A stretch of 64,000 bases of DNA from Eulemur rufifrons (GCF_041146395.1 NC_091008.1:6709501-6773500), one strand, 5' to 3'. Counted from the first letter of the stretch, positions 25,191 through 41,706 are shown. Notes: generated by a model not told the origin, from the sequence alone. Program-made: numbers and translations.

Positions 25191-26430
25191 CCTTGACGCA
25201 ATAGTAATTCAGCAATAGATTACATGACTTTGTGAAGACAAATTTGCAATTTTATCATTTTACCTCAGTTCCATCCTTTTTATCTTTTTATCTTTTTAAA
25301 CTTTTAATTATATAAGGTTACAGCCAATATTGCTTTGTCAGTAAGATTAAATTCATTAGCTTATGAAAAGTTTTACTTTTCTGTGCTTTTTCTTATTTTA
25401 GAGATGATGAATCTCATAGCAGTGAACATGTGTAGTTTCAACAGTGTATAGAAGCCAGTTTTCTTCAGTGCCTTTGAGGATAAAAAAAAATAGATGGAAG
25501 CATATATTTTGAAAATGTATATGAACATGAATAAGATTAAATGCAAAATTTATATTGTCTTTCATGTCATTTACTTTTCATAATTGTCTCTTTCATTCAT
25601 TTTAAATAGAACATATAGTTGTAGCCTTTTGTAGTCTTTGTAATTTCTTCAGGTGATATATTTAAACATCTGTGCAAATAAAGTACTTTTTAAAAAAATC
25701 ATTCTGGTAATAGACTAACATTCAATATTTTCCATGTACATTTTGGACTATAGGATTTAGTACTTACTGCCTTTGAGTAGAAATGATTTCTGTCAGATTC
25801 AGTTCCAAGTTGTTATCTGATCCATCCATCTAAATTAGTTTTACCAAGAACGATTTGACTTTTCCACATGTTTGGGTTGCATTAGTCTCCAATAACAGAG
25901 CAGGTGTCAGGCAGAGGGGATGTACTGCAATTTTAACTAATTCCGTAACCTGCTTATGGAAAGTGAGAAGATGTTCTTAAGGCTTATAAATCAGTTCTTT
26001 CCTCTCCTGCCAACACTGAGCATCCTGCACCTGTAGGAAAGGCTGATGCAGAATAAACAGGAAATCTTCTGTTTAGATGACGTTGCATTTTGAGACACAA
26101 GATTTTTACTTGTCCATCTGTCTGTACTGTGGCAAAACTGTAAGCTGCCAGTCGTCTGGTAGTTACTTGTGGTTGATTTTTTAAATATAGGCACCATTCA
26201 AGGCACATGTCTTACTTGATTTATATTTTGAAGAAAATTTTAAGTCTTTGGTAAAATTGGTGGTACATGAAGTAGGGGGATGACTAAGAACTTAGAGAAG
26301 AGTGTTGTGTCAGTTTACTAGCTGAGGTTTTTGTGACTGGTTTAATATTGAACTAAGAAATACTGTGCTAAAATGTCATAGTAGTAATTTTCATTACTAA
26401 TATATTATTAATAAAACTTAAGACTATCTT
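25191..26430. other. TBCK intron 3, AT-rich, nothing recognised
   Basis: No exon or clear repeat. Confidence 0.45.
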
Positions 26431-26772
26431 TTTTTTTTTTTTTTTTTTTTTTGAGACAAAGTCTCACTTTGTTGCCCAGGCTAGAGTGAGTGCCGTGGCA
26501 TCAGCTTAGCTCACAGCAACCTCAGACTCCTCGGCTTAAGTGATGCTACTGCCTCAGCCTCCTGAGTAGCTGGGACTACAGGCATGCGCCACTATGCCCG
26601 GCTAATTTTTTCTATATAGACTTTTAGTTGTCCATATAATGTCTTTCTATTTTTAGTAGAGACGGAGTCTCACTCTTGCTCAGGCTGGTCTCGAACTCCT
26701 GACCTCAAGCGATCCACCCGCCTTGGCCTCCCAGAGTGCTAGGATTACAGGTGTGAGCCACCGCGCCCGGCC
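26431..26772 (-). mobile_element. Full-length strepsirrhine-type Alu dimer, minus strand
   Basis: T-run, GAGACAAAGTCTCAC start, ends cgcgcccggcc. Target duplication AAGACTATCTT at 26420-26430 and 26773-26783. Linker insert present. Confidence 0.95.
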
Positions 26773-26783
26773 AAGACTATCTT

Positions 26784-28250
26784 GAAGTTTAAGATCCCAC
26801 TAGAAAATGAAGCATTCTCTCTCTTTGTAGTTATAATGGCCATAAAACCCTTTTGAGAATTCTTGTCATCCAAGAAGAAAATAATAAGTTTGTACTATGA
26901 CCTGGAGGTATTATCGAGTTAGTCTTTACATAGAGCGTTGTTGTTTGTGCAGTAGTTTGCTAACCTGGTTTAAAGGAGGAAAGTACTCAACATTTTCCTT
27001 AGAGTCCATTCAGGCTTGAATACAAGGGATTAATCTGGGGAGAGAGCTGCTCCCTTTCCAGTGGCTTTTATATGCTACCTGGCCAGAGTTCAGTCTTGCT
27101 GATGTTTCTCTTCAGTTTCAGTTATGTGATCAAAATTATTTTTTGGAAACTTAGAGGCATGAAATTAAATTCCCATGGATAGTAGGTTTTAATAAAAAAA
27201 AAAGTACAGCATTTGGAAGACTTGTTTGCAGTCATCTCTTATTTGGTGCCTGTGAATGTACCTGACTGGTACCTTAAAATCAGATTCAAGAGTCAGAAAA
27301 GTAGAGAAATTTAGATCTCAACTCCTCTCTGCAATATTTTTCAGAGAAGATGAGGTGTACCTTCATCACTCCGATTAAAGTAAGTATGAAGAAATGGTTT
27401 CTCTTTAAGTATAGGTGCTCTATGGAAAGTATTTAATATTTCCCTTTTGTGTTAGTATTCTTCAGAGCATGTACTTTTGCTTAATCTATGAAAGTACCGA
27501 CAAACGTAGCTCATGGACAGATGTACAGCAGAGTTTTGGCACTTACAGTGGAGTCTCTACACTGTACTTAAATTTGCAAGTGAAGGCGGAGTGGGCAGGA
27601 CACGCATATTTCTTTAATAAAATGTAGTTTGTCACATGTTTTTAGGGTTATAGTTCTACAAGTTCACCAGAATCCTATCAGTATTGCAGAGGTTGTCCAT
27701 GGAGACTTTGACGGGAACCAGAGTGTGTCTGCAGCTATTTACTAACTTGATGAAAAACATGATCTGACTTATCCCTGGATGAGCAAATTTTATTTACCCT
27801 ATGAAAACATTGCCTACTCACTGAGTGAGATGCTCCAAAGAATTTGGACACATTGTGGAATGTGGTCCAGAGTTGGGATAATGAGCCACAGGTTATTGTA
27901 TCAGAAATAAATATTAGATATTCTTATTTTAGAATATAAGCTGATGGTGGAAGTTGAGGCTCTCACATTTTCTTGCCTCTAAGGGCTCCAGTTTCAAAAT
28001 GCATTTGAAATTATGACCATATAGTCATGTAAGTTGGAGATTTAGATAACTGATCTGTGTTTTTCTTCCTGTTTTACTTGTTTTGTTTAAAGAAGGAAAA
28101 TAATACGAAAAGGTGCTTGCTCTTCACTCAAGCTTGTAATCTTGCAGTAGTCTTTTGCTTTCTTATTCTGTTGTACCCTATATATCCTATTAATTGTCAA
28201 GCATTGTTAATTTCTCACATATCTGAGGTCCGTTACATTCTTTAGTTTAG
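26784..28250. other. TBCK intron 3, nothing recognised
   Basis: No exon matching TBCK. The frame at 27415-27627 (70 codons) is unremarkable. Confidence 0.45.
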
Positions 28251-28254
28251 GTCT

Positions 28255-28420
28255 TCACTAACAAACAGTTTTGACTATTGCATTGCAACATCCTCCTAAC
28301 TAGTCTTCTTGCCTTTACTCTTTCCATACTCCACTCACCTCCTACTGTATGTGCTGTATTAATATTCTTGAAGATCACTTTAGTCCCTGCTCAAAAACAT
28401 TTGGTGGCTCTCCGTTTTTT
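28255..28420 (+). mobile_element. L2 LINE fragment
   Basis: 'acatcctcctaactagtctt' and 'ctcaaaaacatttggtggct' fit L2 spacing; the sequence beyond 28420 is unclear. Confidence 0.6.
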
Positions 28421-29589
28421 TTTTCCCGGAGGAAAAATCATTTTGTAAGCATAGCCTCGGACTTTAATCTAACTCCCTAATTACTACTACTGTTACTACT
28501 AGTACTGCTCTAATTATTACTCTCTTATAATTCTCAACCAATGTCTAAATCATGCAAGTAGTTTTTATTGTTACCTGTGTATAGTTGAGGAGATTAAATG
28601 CCAGAGAGTTGAAATACACCATGAAGACTGAGCTGTGTGTTTTTGCCCAACACCTTTAGCACAATGTATTTGTACACTTCCTCTCAACCAAAGTAAAAAT
28701 TGTATTTTCCTCCTCCAAATTCCTATATTACATTGTATCTCTCTGGGGATGAGGTACCTTTCCCCCTGCTAGCTTATAATTGTTTCCCTGCAATTATAGA
28801 AATTAAGGAGGGAATTGTTTATCTTCCCTAATTAACCTTTTTGACACCCATTCTATAATTTATTCATTTTTTTCTGTCTCTTAAAGTTGTTAGCATAAAA
28901 ATTTGCATATGGTGAATGTGTTAGTAAATGAACTATTGAATGAGTTAATTACATTTTGAGTTTAGTCATGCAGTTTGAATTATATTTCCCTGACTATTCT
29001 CTTCCTTTTAATTATGTACCATGATTTTAATTCCCAGACCAATTAGTTTTGGTACAAGTATGATGCAAATATAATCTTGGTAATTTGTTTATAATTTTCT
29101 TAGAAATGGTTTTTAAAAATAACATGATATCTGTGTTAGAGGAAACAAGTTGTCAATTTCCTTTCTTGTGGCTCTTGGGGAGAATCTACCTCTATCTAAG
29201 CTCATTCAGATCGTTGGCAGAACTCAATTCCTTGCAGTTAGAGCACTGAGGTCCCTGTTTTCCCAGAGTTCACTAAGCACCAGTCAGGAAAACATGCACT
29301 TCTGGGAATGTGCAGTGTTTCAGGATTGAAGAGGTTCCTTTTTGAGGAGATAGTAAGGTAGGTTTCATAGCTGCTTCCAGCAATTCATGAAGTATGTTAT
29401 GACTTTTTAAACGAAGGGCTCTTGTTTTAGATTTTATAATATGTTGGTTGTATGATCCAATTTAATGTTTGCCTGTTGTGTTCAGGTTTTTGCCATGTGG
29501 TGATGTATTTGTTCCACCTCTACTTGTTTAAAAGACTTTCCCTTTCCCTTTGTGTTGCTTTCGTGCTTTCGTTAACAATTAAATGGCCA

Positions 29590-30300
29590 TGTCACTGTAG
29601 ATCTGTTTCTGGGGTTTCTGTTTTGTTTCATTAATATATTTTTCCATTCTTATGCCAGCAACATACCATCTTAATTACTATAGCTTTATAGCAATCTTGA
29701 AGTTTTCCAATTTTGTTCTTCTGTTTCAAGATTGCTTTAGCTGTTGTTGGTTCTTTGCATTTTCACATAAATTTCTCAATAAGCCCTTCAGTTTCTAAAA
29801 ATGTCCATTGGTATTCTGACTGGGCTTGCATTGCATCTATGGATCAGTCTGAAAAGAACTGATATCCTAACAATATTGAGTCTTCCAATAGATTAACATG
29901 TTGTTTTGCTCCAAATTTTTAAGCCTTCTTTAAGTTCTCTCAACAATATTTTTATAGTTTATAATGTAGAGTTCTTCTCTTTTGTTAAATTTATTCCTAA
30001 GTATCTTATGTTTTGATATGATTGTAAATAAAATTTAATTTTGTTTTCCAATTGTTTTCTGCAATTATATAAAAATATGTGAATTTTTTATATTGGCCTT
30101 GTGTGACCTTGCTAAATTAAATTTACTTTTTAGTTCAAACAGTTCTTTTATAAAAGTTCTTTAGCAGTTTCTATGTAAACAACTGTATCATCTTTGAATA
30201 GAAATATGTTTACAACTTCTCTTTTTTAATCTTTATGGCTTATATTTCTTTTTTCTTGACATAGATTTACTAGATTTCACTAGATAGGACCTCCACTGCG
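29590..30300 (-). mobile_element. Old LINE-1 ORF2 fragment, antisense
   Basis: 'actatagctttatagcaatc', 'gattgctttagctgttgttg' and 'attgcatctatggatcagt' then 'taaatttattcctaagtatc' follow antisense L1 ORF2 order. More diverged than the copy at 22073. Confidence 0.8.
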
Positions 30301-30319
30301 ATGCTGAATACAAATATCA

Positions 30320-30425
30320 GTACTTCATTTCTTTCTGTTGCTGACTAATATTCTATTACAGGTATATAGCACAGTTTGTTTATCCATTCATCTGTTGATG
30401 GACGTTTGTTGGATTGATTGGCTTT
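30320..30425 (-). mobile_element. Small L1 ORF2 3'-end fragment, antisense
   Basis: 'ttgctgactaatattctatt' and 'tatccattcatctgttgatg' correspond to the antisense L1 end. It follows the previous piece with a large internal deletion, so both may be one insertion. Confidence 0.6.
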
Positions 30426-32880
30426 ATATCTGAACAACAAACCACTAGACTGTGTTTTCCATATGTATTTTGATCTTATCAAATTAATTTTTTGCTGAGA
30501 AGAAAAGTTACTTAATATTCAAGTTAGGAAACTAATTTTCCATTTTATTGTATTCCATTGAGAATTAGTTATTATATATTCCAGATTCACAGCATTCAAC
30601 TTTGATTGTTTTGGAGTAAAAGCTGAACTGTAAAATATTCCCAGTCTCACAACCTAGAGACAGATGGACTAATTTTTTTTCTTTAGACTTACTAGAAAAT
30701 AGTCTTTAGGTAGCAGTTAATCATTGCAACCTCCATTTCTAAACATCTGAGTCTGAGGCAAATGAATCTTAAATTTAGCATGGGTAGGTGTCCTTTCAGG
30801 CTAATACACATGCGCCCAGTATTAAAATGAGTTATTTCCATTTTCAATTCCAGAAACTGTTGGGTTTTTTCCTTTAAAAAATTATTCTGTTAAATATTGT
30901 ATATTTTTAACAAAACATCAAAATTTAGCAAGTGATAAGTGTCAGAAGCCTAAAAGGCATCAACTCATCATTGAAAACACCCCCCCTCCCCAAATTCTGG
31001 AATTATCAGCCAGTGAATCTTTAAAAGTTACAAACTCATTGAGCTCTTTTGTCTTGAGGTTATAGAGGGAGAGTTTCTTTAAAAGATAACACATGATTAA
31101 ACACTTGTAATGCTATCTGAACATTAATCATTAGTATTTTATTTTTCCTCTCCATTTCTGAAATTACACAGTAGGTAGCTATATTTCATCTGTGTTTCCT
31201 CTCCCTTAACGTTTTACCTTGGGCTAACACCAAGTAAGGAAAGTTTTAGACTAAAAGGAAAATTTTTGTGGGAGTGAGCAGGTTTTATAAGGTGGAAGAA
31301 CATCTTGAACTCATAGAATGTCGAAGTGTGTTTCCTCCCTTGGTTTGCTGACAGCGTGGGTGTTTTGGCTTGGGGAATGGCCTTAGAAATATCGCGGATC
31401 ATGGATCTGAGGAAATAGCATGTGTGGTTTTAGTTACCACGTATGCATGAATGACTTCCAAATCTATCTTAGCGACCCTGACCTCTCATTCTCTTTCCTG
31501 GCCTCTATTTTTTGCGTTCTGAATCACATCTTTCCTTGGCAACATCGCATATACCTAAAAGAACTGATGGTTTGAGGCAAATAGGAATCTCTCTGAACAA
31601 CTTAGTCTAATTTACAGTTTTAGCCAGATATTAACAAGATTATTGTATTACCACTATACCCTGATTTATCCGGCGTCTTTCAGTAAATAAAAGACTAGGA
31701 GAGGTGTATTTTCAGCAAATGAGTACTTTTTGTGGATAGCCATTGTGTGAACTTGAGCAGTTTATGTTTTCTTGACTAGCTGAAGAATTATATGTACTCT
31801 CGAGATGTTTCATTAGTGGTGAAGAATTTAATCTAGTTGTCTGCAGCCTCTTGTACCATTGTGTGATATCATTTTATACATTTATTTAACACCTATTGTT
31901 TGATGTGTATTTATTGAACACCTAGATTGCAGGCACTGTGCTAGGCATAGTGAGTCAGGATAAGCTAGTACGTGCTCAGCTCAAGGTACAGTGAGAGAGA
32001 CAAACCCATACAGAAATAATTACCATAAAATTAATAAACCCTGGAGCTGTGTACTATCAGAATGCAGGGAAGAGAGTACAGTTCTATCAGCGGGTAGAGC
32101 CACTGAATGAGAAGCCATTAAGCATCTTGGCCAAAATATGGTTGAAATGACAATAGATCTAGAATAAAAAAAGGATGTCAAGAAGGGGTTGACGGAGGTA
32201 ACAGAGGAGCCTTAGAGGACAGGGACCCCAAAGCCTTGATGAGATTGAAGAGCAGGCCCTCAGGAATGAGGAACAGAGAGGCGCGGGAGACTGTAGTTGA
32301 AAATCTGGATGTTTTCAGTAAATACAGGTCGAGCAGTGTCTCACTGTGACACACTATCAGTATCTGGGAATACTGTCGTGAGTTAGGTGAAAACCTGTGG
32401 CTACGAACATGCGAAGTCAGCCAACCCGTGTATGTACTGAATCCGTGATGTCGGCCTCGGTATGTTTTAACCAACAGCTACAGATGGTTTATGGGTGATT
32501 TAATCAGAAACATGCAGTAAATTTCCTTTGAAATACATCTGGAAAGGGCTAACCAAAATATATTTGGGATTTTACTATCCTAATAGATTTGAAAATTTGC
32601 TAAGCCATATTCAAAATCCAAATATAACGATGAACCCATGTCTAGAAACTAGCAACATTTGTTCCGGGTGATGGTAGTGGCAGTGATGGTGTTTTTTAAT
32701 TTTTAATCTTACTTTCCCAAGATTAGAATTTTTAGGTCTTTTTTTGTCTTACCAATGTAATTAATAAATTTTCATGTTTTGTTTTCCTCTGAAGACAAAG
32801 GGAAAGGATGACTAATTCTCATCTACTAGCCTAATTGCTTGTATTCAAATTACTGGTTTATCAATCTGTCTTTCTAACTA
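30426..32880. other. TBCK intron 3, mostly unclassified; L2/MIR-like trace near 31900
   Basis: 'tatttattgaacacctagat' with 'aggcactgtgctaggcatag' (about 31905-31955) is an L2 or MIR-type end. The rest shows no feature. Confidence 0.45.
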
Positions 32881-32895
32881 TGCTATTGGCTTCTT

Positions 32896-35205
<2,310 letters not shown>

Positions 35206-35208
35206 TAA

Positions 35209-35259
35209 TACTCTCTCCTCTCTCTCTCCTTCTCTCCCTCTTTCTCTTTCTCTCTTTCC

Positions 35260-35291
<32 letters not shown>

Positions 35292-35415
35292 ATAACGATA
35301 CTATATATAGTATATAACTATACTGTATATGCTATATATAGTATATATATAACTATGCTATATATATACTATGCTATATATACTATACTACATATATACA
35401 CACTAGTTATATGTA
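35209..35415. repeat. Compound microsatellite (TC)n-(TA)n-(TG)n-(TA-rich)n
   Basis: Runs of tctctc (35209-35258), tatatata (35261-35268), tgtgtg (35270-35291), then about 110 bases of near-palindromic tatata/ctatac units that could fold into hairpins. Confidence 0.92.
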
Positions 35416-36095
35416 TATATCTCCCTCACCTTCTTTCTCACACATACACTTCACAGAAGAGAGATCCAACTTACTTAAAGATAGAGAAAATAATCAAAGA
35501 CATAACAAGTCAGTTTTCCTTGTTAATGTTTCTGAATCATGTGAGTCTCCAGATTACAGGAGCATGCCTTACGCTGACTAGCACAAATGTGCCCACATCT
35601 TAGATATATTTGGCTGAAATTTTATAACTCTAAGTATAAAGTAAAAAAGAATCCCCAAAGCTTTCAGGAAGGAATAACAGGCTATCTACAACAAAATTGG
35701 AATCAGACTATCTTGCTAACACAGGACTTCTCACCAATGATAAAGAATGCCATAAGACAATGGAGGAATTCTTTCCAAGTTTAAAGGCAAGAATTAGTAA
35801 GACATTTTCAGATATGCCATGCTTTAAAATGTCCTACTCTTGCTCCCTGTAAGAAACAACTTCTCAAGAATGTATTCTAACTGAACAAAAAAGAAATAAA
35901 ATACAGGTAGAAAAAATTATGGTAACTGATAGTCATCTTCATGGATAGTTATCTTTATAAAGTTATAGTATCCATTAAATCCTGATGACTGAGACATTTT
36001 CTCTCGAGAGCTAGGGTTTAAGTGGCCTAGTTTTATGTCTCTTCCTCTGCTTAGTTCCACACTGAGTATTTATTAATCATAGTGTGGCAATGTGC
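35416..36095. other. TBCK intron 3, possible ancient LINE debris
   Basis: A-rich sequence with 'gcaagaattagtaagacatt' and 'ttcagatatgccatgc', which reminds me of an old repeat, but I cannot name it. No exon. Confidence 0.35.
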
Positions 36096-36099
36096 CAAT

Positions 36100-36460
36100 C
36101 ACTTCCCATCTTTCTTAGAGTAAGAGCCAAAGGCCTTACAATGGCCTAAAATGCCTTGCATAACCTGACTCCTCGGTATCTGTCTGAGCTTACCTCCTAC
36201 CGCTTTATCCTTTGCTCCTTCTCCCACATGCACTGTGGCCTCGTTGCACTTCTTGAGCTGCTGAGCATTCAGGCTTTGGTTGCTGTGCCCTCTGCCTGAA
36301 TCGTACATTTTCCAGAGAGCTACATGTCTCTCTCACTTTCTTTAGATTTCTACATCAGTGTCGTCTTCTCGGTGAGGCCTTCCACAACCGCACTGTGTCT
36401 TCCCTACTAAATTTTTTTCATTGGCACTTAATCACTATATGTCATATTATCTATTTGCTT
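36100..36460 (+). mobile_element. L2 LINE 3' region fragment
   Basis: 'gccaaaggccttacaatggc', 'tgtgccctctgcctgaatcg' and 'ttctcggtgaggccttccac' follow L2 order. Confidence 0.8.
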
Positions 36461-36829
36461 GTTTATTTGTTTAGCCTTCAGGAAAGGAGTGTAGGTTTCT
36501 TTTATCCAACTTACAAACTTTTGATATGTAAAAATATTATAACTAATAAAATAAGGAGTTTGGGAAGGAAAATGGAAAAGTTGTAAAAATACGTTAACTA
36601 TATCATCTTGCATGGCGAAGAGTTAATTATAGGATTAATAAAATGAAAGTCTAACCACCAGAAGAATTGAAAACAAAAACTGCTAAGGATAATTACCTCA
36701 GGTAAGTCAGACTGCCATGAGAAGGAATAGGGAGATTTTAGCTTTTATTTATGGTTGTTTCTAATGGCTTCAATTTAGCGGAGGGAGTCAGATTGCAACA
36801 ATTATTTTTTTTTAAATTATATTCAACTC

Positions 36830-37400
36830 ATTATTTTTTAAAGTCAAGTTTATTGAGGTATCATTTACATATCTTAAAAAATGTTTCCTTTTTAGTATAT
36901 AGTTTAATATTAGAGTTTGATAAAGAAAGTCATGTAACCATCATCAAAATCAAGAATAAAAGTTTCATCACCCCATAACCTTTTCTCACACTATTGTAGT
37001 CCACCCATCCCCTACCCAAGTGCATGGCAGTCTGTTGTTATTATTAATATTATTGCATCCTTTTACTTTTAACCTGCTTTTTATTTAACGTGAGAGTCTC
37101 ATAGACTGAGTGTAGTTGTTTTAATTTTTATCAAATCTGAAAATCTTCATTAATTTTAATTGATGAGTTTAGACCATTTGCATTTAATAAAATTATTGAT
37201 ATATCTGGGTTAAAAATCCATTAGTTGTTTTCTATTTGTTCTTTTTTCATTTTACTCTCCCTGCTTACGGATTACTTTTTTATGATTCCATTTTATCCCT
37301 ACTATTTGGTTTGTTGTTTATAGCTCTTTTAAAAATTACTTTTAGTGGTTACCTGAATTTACTGCTTAATGCAATTTTTAAACATAAAATAGAAAATAAA
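36830..37400 (-). mobile_element. Old LINE-1 3' UTR and ORF2 pieces, antisense
   Basis: 'caagtttattgaggtatcat' and 'gtaaccatcatcaaaatcaa' match an L1M-type 3' UTR read backwards; 37140-37400 looks like antisense ORF2 ('ccattagttgttttctattt'). The two pieces may be separate insertions. Confidence 0.6.
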
Positions 37401-38115
37401 TCTATACCAAAATATTAATATTGGTGGTTTAAAGGGTTTGGGTTTGAATTAGTTTCTCCTACTTTTCTGTATGTTATTTCTAACTTCCTACAAGAATAGT
37501 TTTGATTTAAAAAAAAATAAGATGGTGAGAGAGAGAGAAGCGAAAAAGAGACAGAATCAGATGTGTGGAGGATGGCTTAGAGAGGATAGGGGAAGAGCTA
37601 AAGAGAAATGTTTAAATAAATTGCCAGAGGTTGCTTTATGATTGATATGGAAAATAAGCTAATGTCTACATACCATAAAATATATCATAGCTATTTTTCA
37701 GGGGCTTCTGTATTTTGTCTTGAGCAGAATAGATGCTTTTCATTGAGTTAGTTTTCCTGTATGTCTGAAACTTGCCTGATAATTTGGCAAAACCAAATCT
37801 GCCGTGGGTCAGTTGCACTTCACTATATTGATAAATAAGACACACCACCAAAATTAAAGTCCTTTCTTGGAAAGAACAAATATAGCTATTAGAGTAGCCT
37901 TTAGAAAACTGTACAATCTTTGTCAGATCGATTCTGTTATAATCAGAAAATCTAAAATATGTATAAGTGGATATTTTAGAAAATATACAGATTTCTGTTT
38001 TCTCTGAATGAAGAACAATAAATATATCTCTTTGAATGTTTTGAATGTTTTACTCTTTAAAACAGGTTCTATATCTGCTTTGTGATTGATCTTTGACGTT
38101 TTGTTTTCTTTGTAG
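37401..38115. other. End of TBCK intron 3, AT-rich, nothing recognised
   Basis: Contains a short (GA)n run at 37528-37541 and the acceptor tract of the exon at 38116. Confidence 0.5.
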
Positions 38116-38230
38116 CCATTCAAAAGTTTTGTGCATAGCATTTGAGGTACTTCAAGGCTTGCAGTATATGAACAAACATGGTATAGTACACCGGGCGCTG
38201 TCTCTTCATAATATCTTGTTGGACCGAAAG
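38116..38230 (+). CDS. TBCK: TBCK coding exon 3 (residues 89-127, degenerate catalytic loop)
   Basis: Acceptor TTCTTTGTAG, donor CGAAAG|GTAATT, 115 bases. It encodes [20 protein letters not shown] and then [18 protein letters not shown]. The second stretch is the kinase catalytic loop, but the HRD aspartate is Ala (HRA, residues 114-116) while the Asn of the HxN part is kept (N121). Human TBCK has Pro where this protein has Leu119, as I recall. The missing aspartate argues against phosphotransfer. Confidence 0.95.
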
Positions 38231-39225
38231 GTAATTGTCAAATAATGTAATAATGTCCTACTCAGTCAGAAGAAACATAAAATAAGAATATGTTTTCAGG
38301 ATATTCTTAATGAAAAGACTATATGAAAGTGATATAATTATGTTTGTTGATAATCCAACAATCTTAACATTATTGGAATCTATATATCTTTCACATGGAT
38401 TATTTTTTCCCCAAGACTTATTTTCTAAGTTCATGTGGTGTTTTTTTCCTTCATTCTTTTTTTCTAAGGATCTAAAGGATTTGCACTGTGGCGTTCCAGC
38501 CTATCCCTGCTCTGAATTTTCTTGCGTTTTAAGACAGCTGCTCTATTTAAATAGATTGGTATTCTCATAAGTGCAACTACACTATGTTTTCTCCTCTTTA
38601 TTTTTCTTCTTTCCTTGTCCATTTATCTTCTTATTTACCATCTGTTCATCCCTAGCTCCCTTTTCTATTAGAGTGTCTCTTCTCTGTTTGGAAATCTTAT
38701 GGGGATTGATAAGAAACTAGTAAGCCCTTCTAAGAGAATTATGGATAGCAAGGTAGTATATTTTCAGAAATAATCATAATTTCATTATTTTGCATAAGCA
38801 TATAAAAACAGCTCTGGGGAGATTTCTTCATGAGCGTTATTTTCTATATTAGTAGGATTATCCTTGTTGTCTGATTCTTTTCCCAAAATTCAGTACAGTT
38901 ACCCTATGATGTTAAAAAATCACAAAAGAGAAAATGGTGCTCATTATTTCAGACTTACGACAGTAAAGAATCATTGCCATGACCAATCTATTTTTTAAAG
39001 TTATAGGTAATATAAGAAAAGATATAACAGAACTTCTAGAAATGAAAGAGTAATTTAGGGAATCCCAAAATGTAGTGGAAGCTTTAACAAAAGACTAGAC
39101 CAAGCAGAAGAAAGGATTTTAGAGCTTGAAGACCAGACTTTCTAGTTAACCCAGTCAGTCAAAAAATGTAGAAAAAGAATCAAGACTAATGAACAGTCTC
39201 TCCAAGAAATATGGCATTATGTAAA
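38231..39225. other. TBCK intron 4, first part, nothing recognised
   Basis: AT-rich; an 86-codon open frame (38310-38570) shows no family resemblance. Confidence 0.45.
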
Positions 39226-39231
39226 GTGAAT

Positions 39232-39840
39232 GAATACAAGAATCATAGGTATCCCTCTTTTCATTTGGGTAGATACGCAGAAGTGGGATTGCTAAATGGT
39301 AGGTCTACTTTTAGTTCTTTGAGGAATCTCTATTCTGTTTTCCATGGAAGTTGTACTAGTTTACATTCCCACCAACACAAGTGCACAAGTGTTCCCTTTT
39401 CACTACATCCATGTGTGTGTCTGTGTATGTGTGTGTATATATGTGTGTGTGTGTGTGTATACACACCGCACACACAGCATGGAGCACTACTCAGTTATAA
39501 AAAGGAATGAAATATAATGTCTTTTGCAGCAAGTTGGGTGGAACTAGAGACCATTATCCTAAGTGAAGTATCTCAGGAATAGAGAACCAGATAACACATG
39601 TTCCCACTTATAAGTGGGTGCCAAATGAGGGATATATGTGGTCATAAAGTGGTGTAATGGACACTGAAAACTAAGAAGGGCAGAGGGTGGGAGGGGGTGA
39701 GGGATTAAAACTCACCTGTCAGGTACAGTGTACACTACTCTGGGGATGGCTACATTGAAAGCCCTGACTTCAGCATCACACAATTGGTAGATGTCTCAAA
39801 AAATACTTGTGTTCTCTAAATCTATTAAAATTAAAAAACG
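39232..39840 (+). mobile_element. Twin-primed LINE-1: inverted 5' piece, then sense 3' end
   Basis: 39232-39410 reads as L1 ORF2 on the minus strand ('gtactagtttacattcccac'). From about 39475 the L1 3' end is on the plus strand ('ggagcactactcagttataa'), and it runs to an A-rich end at 39829-39838. A TG/TA microsatellite lies at the join. In L1 order the inverted piece directly precedes the sense piece, the hallmark of twin priming. Confidence 0.82.
39410..39476. repeat. TG/TA microsatellite within L1 junction
   Basis: tgtgtgtctgtgtatgtgtg followed by further TG and CA units; L1 naturally carries a TA/CA-rich stretch here. Confidence 0.85.
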
Positions 39841-40292
39841 AGAACTTCATACTTATGATAATTGTTTTCAAACAATATAAAAATTATTGGAAGTCTAGAG
39901 GGTTCACCAAAGTCTTGATGATTTTGGACCCTTCTTTTTAAGAACTCTCTTGTCACAGTTAAATTATCACATTATGAATGGACTTGCAACTCCCTGAAAA
40001 AAAAATTCTTCTGTGAAATTACCACAAAGCGTTCTAACTATGGATTCAAGACAAATGAGAACCTTTTCCTTTTTCGCTTGGTCAAAAAGCCTAGTACATG
40101 GTAGAAACAGCAAAAATTTTTAAGAAAAATGTGATTTGACATTCTGAAATGTATATATATGCACACATATGTGTATACATATATGATAAGTATAAAGCAG
40201 ACAGTATTGGTAGATAGTTATGAGTAAATTTAATGGTATTTTATAAAATTTTAATAGTGCTTATTAATTTCAAAAATATTTCAATAAAATAG

Positions 40293-41220
<928 letters not shown>

Positions 41221-41227
41221 TATTTTT

Positions 41228-41706
41228 ATTTTTTTTTTATTATTTCAACGTATGGTGGGGGTACAAAAGTTTAGGTTACATATATTGCCCTTGCCTCCCC
41301 CAAAGTCAGAGCTTCAAATGTGTCCATCCCCTAGACAGTGCATATCGCACTTATTATATATGTATACACCCATCCCCTCCCCCCCGCCCCCCACATCTGC
41401 CCGACACCCGATCAGTGTTATTCCTAAATGTGCTCTTAGGTGATGATCAGTGAAACCAATTTGATGGTGAGTACATGTGGTCCTTATTTTTCCATTCTTA
41501 GGATACTTAGTAGAATGGGTTCCAGCTCTATCCAGGAAAATACAAGAGGTACTAGATCACCATTGTTTTTTGTGGCTGAGTAGAACTCCATGGTATACAT
41601 ATACCACATTTTATTAATCCACTCATGTATTGATGGGCACTTGGGTTGTTTCTACATTTTTGCAATTGTGACTTGTGCTGCTGTAAACATTCGGGTGCAG
41701 ATGTCT
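41228..41706 (-). mobile_element. LINE-1 3' end, 5'-truncated, antisense
   Basis: A T-run is followed by the same antisense 3' UTR seen at 22073 ('gggggtacaaaagtttaggt'), then ORF2 end ('cattttattaatccactcat'), stopping near 41706. It is about 480 bases. Confidence 0.9.

Noticed and set aside
39410..39476. Possible CRISPR-like or satellite array
   Set aside because: It is a simple TG/TA microsatellite without spacers; no repeat-spacer array exists anywhere in the window.
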